DNA from: Chamaecrista fasciculata
Lineage: Eukaryota > Streptophyta > Magnoliopsida > Fabales > Fabaceae
Direction of reading: 5' to 3'
Length of the DNA stretch: 64,000 bases
Assembly: GCA_003254925.1 (NCBI GenBank)
Contig: QANZ01056315.1
Coordinates: forward strand, 18,171 to 82,170
Shown here: in pieces, positions 11,819 to 22,315 of the stretch
Layout: every line of letters starts with the position of its first letter
How positions within the stretch are numbered: the first letter of the stretch is position 1
The notes under the pieces: model-generated
What the model was told of the DNA's origin: nothing
Database searches by the model: none
The model's input: only the letters and a program-made list of their open reading frames with translations
Program-made: the position numbers and the translations under genes

Positions 11819-12343
11819 GGCAAAACACCATTTCGTGCCCCTAACGTTTGCGGTGATTTTCAGTTATGCCCCTAGCGTTTCATTTGTGTCAGTTGTGCCC
11901 CCAATGTGAAATGTTAGTTTCAATTATGCCCCCAATTTTAATTATCCACAAAAAAACACCATTTTCGCACGATTTGAGCTCAGTTTTGATCAGATTTCAT
12001 ATGGGTTTTAATTTTCGTACATCACAAAATTGATTCCTTGGATCAATTTCAAAGATTCAGCTCAAAATAGCCCCAAATCCGAAGAAAATCAAACCAGATG
12101 AACCCCAAAAAGGACCAAAATGAAATGCTGCAAAACGAAGCATTTTTCTCAAAATTTCCATGTGCAAAATGATCCTTAGGAGCCGAAAATGAGTACCCAT
12201 AAACTCATTTAGCAAAACAAACTGAAATGAACACGGATTGAAGCTCAAAAGTTCCGAAAAACGATACACTAACGAGGGTGAAGGCATAATTGAAACTAAC
12301 GTTTCACATTGGAGGTACAACTGACACGAAAGAGTGTTTTGCC
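11819..12343. mobile_element. Mutator-type MITE (GGCAAAACAC termini)
   Basis: Termini GGCAAAACACC and GTGTTTTGCC are inverted, and subterminal inverted tracts (GTGTCAGTTGTGCCCCCAAT against its inverse near 12300) extend about 100 bp. Flanks TTATCTTTT (11810-11818) and TTATTTTTT (12344-12352) form a 9-bp duplication with one mismatch. No coding sequence was found. Confidence 0.7.
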
Positions 12344-13169
12344 TTATTTTTTTTAAAAAGACAATATTGCCCTTATGAGATATATTTAAAATTTATAGGT
12401 GTTAATAAAATATGATTAAATAATTATATTTTGAAATTATATTTTATTTATATAGAAAATAAATTAAAAAATATAAAGAATATTTATATCTCTAAATCCT
12501 AAACTCTAACCCTAAATTATAAATCCTAAACCTTAAAATCTTAAACCCTAAATTCTAAATTTTAAATCCTAAACACTAAAATCTTAAAACCTTGAATTCT
12601 AACCCAAAACTCTAAATCCTAACTCTAAACACCTAACTTTAAATTTAATTTGATTATTTTATTCATAGAAATTTTACAATCGAAAAATTAATTTGAGTTT
12701 TTCTTTTTTATTAAACTAATTATTTTTCGTGAGATATATATAAATTTAAAGTAAACTTAAAATAAATTATAAGAAGTTAATATAGTCTTTAAAAAAAGAA
12801 TCAGATCATTTAATGCAAATGATTTAATTTTTTACTTGTGCAATTTTTTATGCATATTAAATGTCCTTAAACATGTACCCTAAAGACACATTTTAGATAT
12901 TCCCATATAAAGAGTGGGGGAAATAGAATTTAATCCTATGTATTAATGATTGAATAATGACCATTAACTAATTAACTATTCGATACACAAAAAAATAGTG
13001 GGCAATTTAGCACTAATTGCAATTAAACCCTCTCTAATTCTTTCATAGGGTCAAATTAATTCCCTCATTAAAACGCAGTTATTACCTTAATATATAGTGC
13101 ATCAATGGAAGCCATATTTTTGTTTGATAAGCCAAAGAGTTAAGCAAAGAATAAAAACAGTGTCTCAAT
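12344..13169 (+). promoter_or_regulatory. Spacer and promoter of neprosin gene 2
   Basis: A degenerate CCTAAA-type tract at 12490-12650 resembles diverged interstitial telomere-like repeats. TATAAAGAG at 12906-12914, followed by TGGGGG, is the counterpart of the TATA blocks of genes 1 and 3 and lies 264 bp before the ATG. 12640-13169 aligns with 21810-22315 upstream of gene 3. Nothing else was recognised. Confidence 0.55.
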
Positions 13170-16100
13170 ATGATTTCAAAAAATAATTTATTTCCTGCTT
13201 TTCTTGTTATTTTCTTGTGCACATGTTTTCTCAGGAATGCCGAGACGAGGGAGATTGACATTAGTGGTATCTCGGACCAAGAGAATTTGGAGTTGGAAAG
13301 GGAACTCAAAATGCTGAATAAACATTCAGTTACAACTTTCGAGGTAAATACATAGAATAAACTAATAATTTGATCTTTAAAATATTACTAAGCTGATAAC
13401 TCAATTTTTGAAAAGATTAAATTATACAGTTTAATCTCTGAAAAATTAAACGGTATACTAACTAGTCCTTTTTATGGATTAAATAGTATACCGTTTTAAT
13501 GTTGAAGGAACCAAAGAGTATATTATATTATTTTAATTTATCAAGAATCAAGGTTAGTTTGGTTATCTTTCAAGAATCAAATGAGTAGTTTAATATATAT
13601 ATATATATATATACTATTCAAATTGTTCAAATAAAACTATGCGTGATATCAAATCACAAAGACATATATATATTTAAATCACTAAGACATATATTTATCA
13701 TTTATTTGATTAGTTTAGTCTTTGAAAAAAATACATAATTCAGCTATTGACAAATATATATTATATACTATTCAATTTTATCTATTTTTTTTCTCTATCT
13801 ATTTTGAAGACCAAGGGAGGAGTTACAATAGACTGCATCAAAATCAATGAGCAACCATCACTGGATCACCCTTTATTGAAGAATCACAAAATTCAGGTTT
13901 TAAATTTAATTCGTCAAATTAACAATTGATTAATTTTGGCAGCCTCTAACACCTAATTTTGTATATGTATATATTTATAGATGGAACCCAAATCAGTTCC
14001 AAATGGAGCATATAATGAGTCAACTAATAAGAAGCAGGATGGTTCAAAAAGGGCATTATGTCCTATTGGCACAGTTCCAATAAGAAGAACTACGAAGCAA
14101 GACTTGATTATCTCAAAATCCTTTCAAAAAGGAATGTCTAATGGCCCTAATAATTCTAGCTTTTATCCTGATCAGAAGGTAATCCATTGATCAATTAATT
14201 AATAAGTTGTTGATCTATATATAATGCATAAAAAACCCTTTTTTTAACCACGACCTTTTAATTTAGATAGTCAAATAATTAGTTATGTTGAATGTTGGTT
14301 TGTTTAATTTAGGTAGTTCAAGTAATGATGAAATTTATTCCCGAGAGATATTATGGAGTAGAAGCATATATATCAATTGACGCTAAATTGATGTTGGCAA
14401 GGGAGCAATTAAGTTCATCAAACTTGTGGGCCCAAAGTGGGGGGCCGAATGATCTCAACATGATTTCAGCTGGAATAATGGTAAGATAATGAATTTGTAT
14501 CATTTCTAAATTCTAATGCTGGTGCACAATAGGAGAAAGGATCAAATGTGTGAATTAATCTCGCTGAGACTTTCCCTTTTTTTTTTTTTTGATAACAAGT
14601 GCAATTCATTAAAGAACAGAAAGAAAACAGAGTTTGTATAACCGTAGCAGGTTATACAGCATGAGAAGCATTAAAATTACAAGTCCTAGGATAAACATGG
14701 TGCTTAAAATCATAAAGACAAGACAAGAAAATAAAATTAGGCATGGAAGAAAAGATAGTCTTGGGATGAGATGAGTTTCGTCCCCAGTTTGACAAAAGAT
14801 CGATAGGTTGATTTGCTTCCCTGTAGATATGCTGGATTTTTGCTTCCTCAAATAGTTGCAGGCAGCATTTGCAATTATGTATAAGAGAAAAAAGATGGTG
14901 TTGAGATGACACAAATTGATCAGTTAGAAGATTAACTGCTAGGGAGGAGTCTGTTTCAATAATTATGTGAGTAATTCCTAGGTCAAGAGCAAGTTGAAGA
15001 CCATGTAAAATACTCCAAAGCTCTGCCTTAAGAATTTTTCCATAACCAAGAAAGGATGAGAAACCAGAAAACCATTTCTTGTATGGTCTCTTATAATACC
15101 CCCTGCACCTAATAAATTGTCCTTTGCAGAGCCATCACAGTTAAGCTTATAGAAAGGTGGTTCAGGGTTGGTCTAACAAATGAAAGAAGTAAACATAGAA
15201 GATGGAGAAGAAGTGGGGGAAGAAAGATAAATAAAATCAACATATTCAGCAAGGGTATTGTTGATGATATGAGAGGGTTGAAAAGGTTTTTTCTTGAAAA
15301 TCCAGTTGTTTCTAGCTAACCAGATGTTTCTAAGAAGAATGATGAAGAAAGAGTTCGAGGAGATATTATATTTGAATTTTTTCTTATGGTTGCAGTGGAA
15401 TTTAAGCCAGTCAGGGAAGGGAAGGTGTCTATTGGTATCAAAAGGGGATAAGAGGTTCCAGATTATAGAAGTTTTTGGACGATATTTGAAAATATGCTCT
15501 ATATCTTCAATGGCATTCTGACACAGTGTACACAGAGGGTCAGGGGCACAATTTTTCTTAAAAAGGTTGTTGTTTGTTGGGATGACATTGTTCAAAAGTT
15601 TCCAAATAAACAAGGAAAAGCGGGGTGGGGGTGGGGGTGAGNAAATCCAGTTTAAGTCAAAGGTTTGATGATCCTTAAAAAGACCAAGGTAAGTAGAGGA
15701 AGAAGTGAAAATACCATTATTAGTGGGTGACCAAGAGAGAAAATCAGCAATAGTATTAGTAAAATCAAAAGGAGTACCAATAATATGGTTTTTAATATCC
15801 AGGGGAAGAACAAAAGGTATAACATTAAAGTCTAAGTTACCTTGATGATTTAGGTAGGAAGCGAAATTATAAAGATTTTCATTTCTGGGAAGGGGACCCG
15901 AAATAAGATTAATTAAAGGACCACAAGGAAGCCAAAGATCTTTCCCGAAATTGACAGTAAGGCCATTCCCTAAGATCCATATTGAGTTATTTTTAATAAT
16001 GTCATGATCTTTATCAATACTTCTTCTAATAAAAGATTTGTTATGAGAATTTTTATCTAGAGCATTCCCATACTTATGCCTAAGAACTATGGAATTGAGG

Positions 16101-19100
16101 TTCTTATTATTAGAAAGAATATTCCATTTAATTTTTGCCATGAAAGAGGCGTTAATGTGAGCAATTTTCCTGATACCAAGGCCACCATGATTTTTAGGTT
16201 TACAGATGGTATCCCAGCTGATGTGATGGATTTTTCTAATGTTTTCATCATGGCCCCAAAGGAAATTTCTATTGATAGAATCAATATTCTTTTGGATTGA
16301 GATAGGGAGAGAGAAGGATTGCATAGCATGAGTTGGTATAGAGGAAAGAGTAGATTTTATAAGCTGTATTCTCCCAGCCATGGAAAGCGTATTACGTTTC
16401 CAGCCTTGAAGCTTAAAGTTCAGGTTGTTAATAATGAAAGAAAAGTCATATTTTTTGTAAGTTGGTTTGAGAGGAAGGCCAAGGTAGTTCCCTAGAGAAG
16501 AAGCAGGAATCCCAAGTGTTTTTTCAATATAATTTTTAAAGTTGGGAGAAACAGTTTTGGAAAGCCAGAGTTTAGACTTCTCAAGGTTAAAGCTGAAGTT
16601 CGAGAGATCAGAGAAATTTTTTAAACAGTTATTTATGGAGAGAATATTTTGGGCTGTTGCTTTTGCAAAAAGAAGGATATCATCTGCAAAAAACAGATGT
16701 GAGAAACTAATATTACTATTGTTGTTTTTAAAAGAGAAAAGCTGCCAGTTTTTATTATGAACTTCTTGAAGGATAGAGTGATTTAGGTATTCCATAGCAA
16801 GGATGAAGAGGTAGGGGGAGATAGGGTCACCTTGTCTTATTCCTCTTTGGGGTTTAAAGTTAGGTAACTTTTTTCCATTAATGATGGGGGTGTAATTAAA
16901 AGAATCAAGGATAGAATTAATAAGAGAAATCCAGGGATCAGGAAAGTTAAACAACTTGAGCATATCTAGTATAAAATTCCAAGAGATGGTATCAAAAGCT
17001 TTTGTAATGTCAAGTTTGATGATCATCCATCCCAACTTAGATTTGTAGTGATGCATAGAATGTAGGATTTCATGTGCAATGATGAAAAGATCATTTATAT
17101 ATTTACCTTTTTGGAAAGCACCTTGAAAGGGGGAGATAAGAGTAGGTAGAATAGGTTTAAGACGATTGGAGAAGAGTTTTGCAAGAATCTTATAGTGAGT
17201 AAAACATAAGCCTATGGAACGAAGGTGAGAAGGTTTAGAAGCATTTTTAATTTTTGGAATAAGACACAGAATGGTGTTACCCCAAAAGTTGGAAATGGTC
17301 CAAGAATTAAAAATATTTGTTACAAGGGTAATGATATGGTCTTTAATCAAGATACAATTTTTTTGATAAAAAATTGCATGAAAACCATCTTAACCTGGAG
17401 TTTTTAGAGGGTGAAGACCATCTTCACCTTTCCCTTTCTAACTATTTCTTTCTCCCTCCAAATTACTCTGTGGTGACATTACAGAAAATTTAGATCCTAA
17501 GAATAACATATATATGATTAAAACTTAGATGAAGTTTCTTATATATTTACTCTAAAGTTTTCTAATCAACATTTGATACGTGACAAAGATTTTATATATA
17601 ATCATGATAAAGAGAGAACATTAACCACAACTTTTTACATGTCTTATGGCTAACATATAAAGAATTTTATATAATTTTTTTCACACATATATATATATTA
17701 CAATTAATTAATTAATTATACAAAGTGAAGTCATGAAAAATTTATTCTACATTGATAACTTGTATATATTATGATAATTGTGAATATGGATCGGACTATA
17801 TATATATATATATCATGAATATTTATTTGTCACCGATCATGTAGATTTCTGAAGTGCTCAACGGTGAAGTTGATCATGAACCTCATTTATTTGGGCATTG
17901 GACTGTAAGTATATATTTAATTAATTAGTGTGTGAAATTTATTTATGATTTTTTTTTAATTTTCAATAGTATGAGATATAATTTTTTTTTATTTGGACTT
18001 TTATTATTAGAACGATGGGTTTAGAACAGGTTGCTATAATCAGTTATGCCAAGGCTTTGTGCAAATCGACAGAACAGTTCACCTTGGGTCTCTACTTACC
18101 CCTGATGGATTATATTCACAAAATATTTCGTTAATTCGTATATTTCAGGTAATGAATAAACTAATAAAGAATTGTTCAAATATTCACATTGGTCCTAAAA
18201 GTATAAGGTATTTCAAATTGTTTCTATATATTTTAATAATAATTCACTTTTGGTCCCAAACTATTAAATATAATCATATTTCTCTTATTTCAAAGTCTAA
18301 TGCCACGAGTCCAAAACCACATGTTACTTTTGACGAATTCTTTTTTTATTTAGATGAGACCGTTAGCAAATGAGATCAAATTGAATCTTGAAAGTGGGTA
18401 GTTTATTTATGTGTGAATGAGTAAATTTGACTATATCTCCCTCGTTTTACGTCTAAAAATGCAACAAGTTTGAAATTATATGTTATTGTTGAGGAGTTTT
18501 TTTTTTATCCAGTTAGGATAGTTTATAATGTCAAATCGTGCTCTTTAGGTGATATTGGGATCGAAAGTGAACAATTCTAGAAACATGTGGGAGACTAATT
18601 AATTTGAAACAAACAAAATATTTAATGAAGTTTATCTCGTATTTTCGGAACCAATATGAGTATATACGTAAAAGCATCATCTTCATCCGCAAACTTTATA
18701 TCAATTGTCAATCTCATCCCTAATATAATAATATTATGCAGGATGGTCCAAATGGGCCTTGGTGGCTGGGTATCAAATCCACAAATGTAGGGTATTGGCC
18801 AAGTGAGTTGTTCCCATACATGAGGAATGGTGCGAACCATGTGGGTGGAGGAGGAGCCACCAGAAAAAGTTGGAATCGAATTACTGGAGATCCATGGCCT
18901 CCAATGGGGAATGGCATTAAGCCTGGAGAAATCTTCTATGAATCTTCCTTCTTCTATGATTTTCGTTGGCTTGATCACAATCGAAGTGCTCAATTTCCCG
19001 AGGACATGTATGTTGATGAGATTGTTGATTCTCCCAATTGCTATGGCTTGTTTAATCTCAAGAGACAAGCAGACCGTTATAACTTTGCTTTTGGAGGTCC

Positions 19101-19119
19101 CGGAGGAAATGAATGCTAA
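13170..19119 (+). CDS. Neprosin-domain (DUF239) secreted protease-like protein, copy 2
   Basis: Seven phase-0 exons encode 400 residues: 13170-13343, 13810-13896, 13981-14178, 14313-14480, 17845-17904, 18011-18148 and 18742-19119. The N-terminus is a signal peptide (MISKNNLFPAFLVIFLC), then TREIDISGISDQENLELE, the activation-peptide motif IDCIKINEQPSLDHPLLKNH in exon 2, and the neprosin domain from exon 3 on (LCPIGTVPIRRTT, LWAQSGGPNDLNM, TGCYNQLCQGF, VGYWPSELFPYM, CYGLF, FGGPGGNEC). No stop or frameshift was seen, and every junction is GT-AG. Intron 4 (14481-17844) is enlarged by a LINE inserted in the opposite orientation. It closely resembles copies 1 and 3. The function is inferred from the family; the cleavage specificity is unknown. 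Confidence 0.92.
14652..15165 (-). pseudogene. LINE RNase H domain, frameshifted
   Basis: Past the TAG that ends the reverse transcriptase, the same frame continues with FYKLNCDGSAKDNLLGAGG, the first strand of a plant LINE RNase H. It then shifts frame near 15065 into LKAELWSILHGLQLALDLG, IIETDSSLAV and IYREANQPIDLLSN. These are the usual RNase H1 motifs of plant L1 elements. The stop and the frameshift mean that the domain is dead here. Confidence 0.8.
15173..17350 (-). pseudogene. LINE reverse transcriptase, 725-codon open frame
   Basis: The non-LTR reverse transcriptase is recognisable throughout: CLIPK near residue 30, QGAFQKGKYINDLF at about 76-89, KLDITKAFD at 112-120, GIRQGDPISPYLF at 170-182 and the catalytic FADD at 221-224. 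A C-terminal zinc-binding segment has CAPDPLCTLCQNA and EHIF near residue 620. One undetermined base at 15642 makes one residue unknown. The frame ends at a TAG that separates it from the RNase H domain; together with the missing endonuclease this makes the copy inactive by itself. Its frame is otherwise remarkably long, so the insertion is fairly young. Confidence 0.9.
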
Positions 19120-19920
19120 CTAGTTAACAAATTATGTATGTATATGATGGAGATTTTATGTTTAGATGGGTGAAGTGGCAAGTTATTTGGATTTTAAAAA
19201 TGTAATCTGAAATTTAATAAATAAAAATTTTTTTTACCAAAGTGCAATTTTAATTAATCCAACGTCCCTTTATTTTTTTTTTCCTTTTGTTGCAAATTTG
19301 CTTCTTCAAGTTTTCCAAAAAATTATTCTTTGGTTTCAACGATTGAATGTAATCGTATCTTTATCATTTCATTTTCGAATGCGATGAGTTTCAAGTTACA
19401 TATTGCTTTTAACGCGCATCATTTCTTTGTTCAGTTAGAGTTTTCAGCAAATAAGATCAAATTGAGCTCCAAAAGTGAGCCACTAATTCTATAATCAAAC
19501 GATTAAAGTTAGCTATATCTTTGTCATTTCAAATCTGATTGTGATGAGCTCAGAGTTGTGAGTTACCCTTGATAAGCCCTTAATCATTCCAGTTTGAACC
19601 ATTAGCAAATGAGATCAAAACAAGTCCAAAAATGCTTATGGCCCCCAAAAATTAAAAAAATTATGGAAAATACTTTTAGACTCGATTTGACCGCACACAT
19701 TTGTTAATAGTCCCAACTGAACATAAAAATAATTTGTCAAAAGTAACTCTTAGCTCTGAATTCGTTGCAATCGAACATGAAACGAAAGATATATGATCAA
19801 TTTCGCTTGTTTTTTTTGCTTGGGCCAATATAATTTCGCTTATTTAACTATGAAATGAACAATCAACTTTTAAAAGCCAATTAAACTTTATTTACTAATA
19901 ATCCTAATTAATTATCATTC
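19120..19920 (+). repeat. 3' flank of gene 2 (cluster-wide duplicated flank)
   Basis: Equivalent to 9921-10490 and to the flanks of genes 3-5. It includes the recurring phrases GATGGAGATTTTATGTTTAG and TTGCTTTTAACGC. No gene was seen. Confidence 0.65.
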
Positions 19921-19924
19921 ATCA

Positions 19925-20512
19925 ATCTTAAGCCGGCCCTAAAACCTCTCCTTTGTGAGAGAAAACCCTCTCCGCCATGAGAGTTTTTCTGAGTGAAACT
20001 TTGGGCCGTCGCTGTCTCAACGGCAGTGGCCCTCCCTTTGGTTATAGAGTTTTGTGGCGACAACGTTCTGAATCAGGGCTCCCATTGCGGCGTTCTGTGG
20101 CGGCGAATTTGTACTAGGCATTCCACGACGACCTCTTTTTTTAGAACAACCATTGGGGTTGCCTGCCTTCCTGTTTGGAAGGGTTTTTGTCTTTTAGATA
20201 ACTTTATTTATGTTTCCTATTTTTTAGATGATTGTAGCTTTAGTTGGATCCCTAGATCCGCTAACTCGACAGTTGATTATCTTGCCAATTTTTCTAAAAC
20301 GAGAATGGGTCCTCTTGGATGGGTTGTAAACCCCCACCTTCGTTAGTTGATATATCATGTCTAGTGATGGACCCATCCTCGTGCCAGACAAATTGGCAAG
20401 ACAATCAGTTGCCAAGATAACGGATCTAAGGATCCAACTATAGGTACAACCATATAAAGAATAGAAAACATAAATAATACTATCTAAAAAAGACAAACAC
20501 TTCCAATCAAAT
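19925..20512. mobile_element. LINE RNase H tail in an inverted-repeat arrangement
   Basis: On the + strand, 20150-20345 encodes LLDNFIYVSYFLDDCSFSWI and then PRSANSTVDYLANFSKTRMG with a stop at 20343. On the minus strand, 20512-20350 encodes the diverged counterpart SFLDSIIYVFYSLYGCTYSW and LANLSGTRMGP. Both resemble the C-terminal end of LINE RNase H domains, such as the one at 55534-55809. The two copies meet head-to-head near 20350. 19925-20150 is GC-richer and unassigned. Confidence 0.55.
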
Positions 20513-20550
20513 TTTAGTTTGGCCCAAGATGATTCAAAATTACATTTTAA

Positions 20551-21790
20551 CTAGGTTTTGACCTGTGCGATGCACGGGTAGGTTCAGTTACAAATATATT
20601 TTAGAGGGGATTTGTTTGTTTCAGTCACATTAATAATAACACTTTAACTTGAACAATTTTTATGTTTCGAACTGTAGATCGTGCATGTCATCAAATCATA
20701 CTTGTTTGTATGTTCCAAACAATTTTTATTATACCTTTATCAGATGGATCACATATATAATTGAAACAGAATAAAAAGGAAAGCAGTTATAGTGCTCTTT
20801 ATAAAGTTGTTAAGACGATTGCTAATAAAACAAAACCATTTGTTAAACTATTAAAACATCTGGCTAGCGTTTTCATATGAATAACTCATATAACATTTTG
20901 GAAAACCTCTCTGAACGTTAATTATAAATTTTTCTACTATCTTCAGCCTTCGATGAGTGTGCAATTAGTATTTTTATGCCTTCTCTAGAACGAACCCTGG
21001 AAAGTGCAACATATAATTAACCATGAGTGAACAATGGTTTTGGAAGATATAATCCAACGGTTGACAATGGTTGTCCTTGGCTCTTGTTGATTGTCATTGC
21101 AATGATAATGTCAACAGTAATTGATGGTGTTGAAATTTTAGGGAAATCTTCGAATTAGACGGGGTAATCAACATCCTTGCGATCAAAATTATCTGTCCCG
21201 CCCACCTACCAGCTAATGTGATAGCTTCAATTACATGTTCATCAAGTCTTGACACAATCAATCTTGTATCGTTGCAAAGACCCAATGATTTGTCGATGTT
21301 TCTGAGAAACATTACTAGTCCTCAGACCTTAAGCCTAATTCTATGGTTGGGTAGACCAGACCCTTTAATAAAATTAAGTATTTTTGTCGTATATAGCTCA
21401 ACCAACATATCACAATTTTCCTCGAATCTAGAAATATTGTGCGAACTTAGGTACAACTTTTCTTCCCCTAGTATTTGGTCTAGCAGCATCTCGTTTACTT
21501 CATGTACATCATCTAGTGTGGGGGCAAGAATTGTTTTGTCTCTAAAATATCCTTCATCATGCTATTTTTCACACATATCATCATATATAGAGCTAGCAAT
21601 AGATTTGATGGGTTGACCTGAATTTTTTATGAACATATCGCTTGGCAGTGATATCTCAAATTGTTCATCACTGATGTTAGTGCCAATGTTTCCATCCCCA
21701 ATATCTAGTAACCACTTTGAAAATCCACTTACCTGTTCCACTTCTTAATTTGAGGAGCTTGAATGTAATCTCATGTTTTGTGTGAGATTA
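20551..21790 (-). mobile_element. Truncated Helitron, 3' end and helicase tail
   Basis: Read on the minus strand, the element ends ACCCGTGCATCGCACAGGT, then CAAAAC, then CTAG, followed by T. This is the classic Helitron 3' terminus: hairpin, CTRR, insertion before T. Upstream (higher coordinates) lies helicase coding sequence. At about 21790 the neprosin upstream block resumes, so the 5' end is missing. Confidence 0.8.
21000..21690 (-). pseudogene. Helitron Pif1-like helicase C-terminal fragment
   Basis: The minus strand shows TILAPTLDDVHEVNEMLLDQ, ILGEEKLYLSS, IKGSGLPNHRIRLKV, a stop, then MFLRNIDKSLGLCNDTRLIV and LKFQHHQLLLTLS. These match in order the C-terminal portion of plant Helitron helicases (usually APT-DVE-N, GE-TYLSSD, GLPNH-L-LK-G-PVMLLRN-D-GLCNGTRL). 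Several stops and frameshifts follow, so this is a decayed fragment without Rep or the Walker motifs. Confidence 0.8.
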
Positions 21791-22315
21791 AACACTTTGA
21801 GTTTTAATTTGATTTTTTATTTATAGAAATTTTACATTCGAAAAATTAATTTTAGTTTTTTTATTAAATCAATTATTTTTCGTTAGATATATATAAATTT
21901 AAAGTAACCTTATAATAAATTATAAGACGTTAATATAGTCATTAAAAAAAATCAGATCATTTAATGTAAATGATTTAATTTTTTACTTTTACAATTTTTG
22001 ATGCATATTAAATGCCATTAAACATATGCCTTAAGGACCATTTTAGATATTCCCATATAAAAAGTGGGGGAAATAGAATTTAATCCTATGTATTAATGAT
22101 TGACCATTAACTAATTAACTATTCAATACACAAAATAATAGTGGGCAATTTAGCACTTACTGCAATCAAACCCTCTCTAATTCTTTCATAGGATCAAATT
22201 AATTCCCTCATTAAAATGCAGTTATTACCTTAATATATAGTGAATCAATGGAAGTCATATTTTTGTTCGATAAATAGCCAAAGGGTTAAGCAAAGAATAA
22301 AAACAGTGTCTCAAT
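21791..22315 (+). promoter_or_regulatory. Promoter region of neprosin gene 3
   Basis: Collinear with the region before gene 2. TATAAAAAG at 22056-22064 followed by TGGGGG lies 260 bp upstream of the ATG. The leader contains AATGCAGTTATTACC and GATAAATAGCCAAAG, shared with genes 1 and 2. Confidence 0.55.

Larger units (their letters stand above)
14580..17427 (-). mobile_element. 5'-truncated L1-type LINE in intron 4 of neprosin gene 2
   Basis: The element lies antisense to the host gene. Its poly(A) tail is the T run at 14580-14590. A 10-bp duplication CTTTCCCTTT flanks it (14570-14579 and 17428-17437), the expected mark of target-primed integration. The endonuclease half is missing; the sequence begins just before the reverse transcriptase, with an in-frame TAA in the leading PG-DGF motif. 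Genes 1 and 3 lack the insertion. Confidence 0.9.

Noticed and set aside
12490..12650. CCTAAA-rich tract as a telomere or chromosome end
   Set aside because: Too degenerate and too short, within ordinary AT-rich spacer; at most a diverged interstitial repeat.
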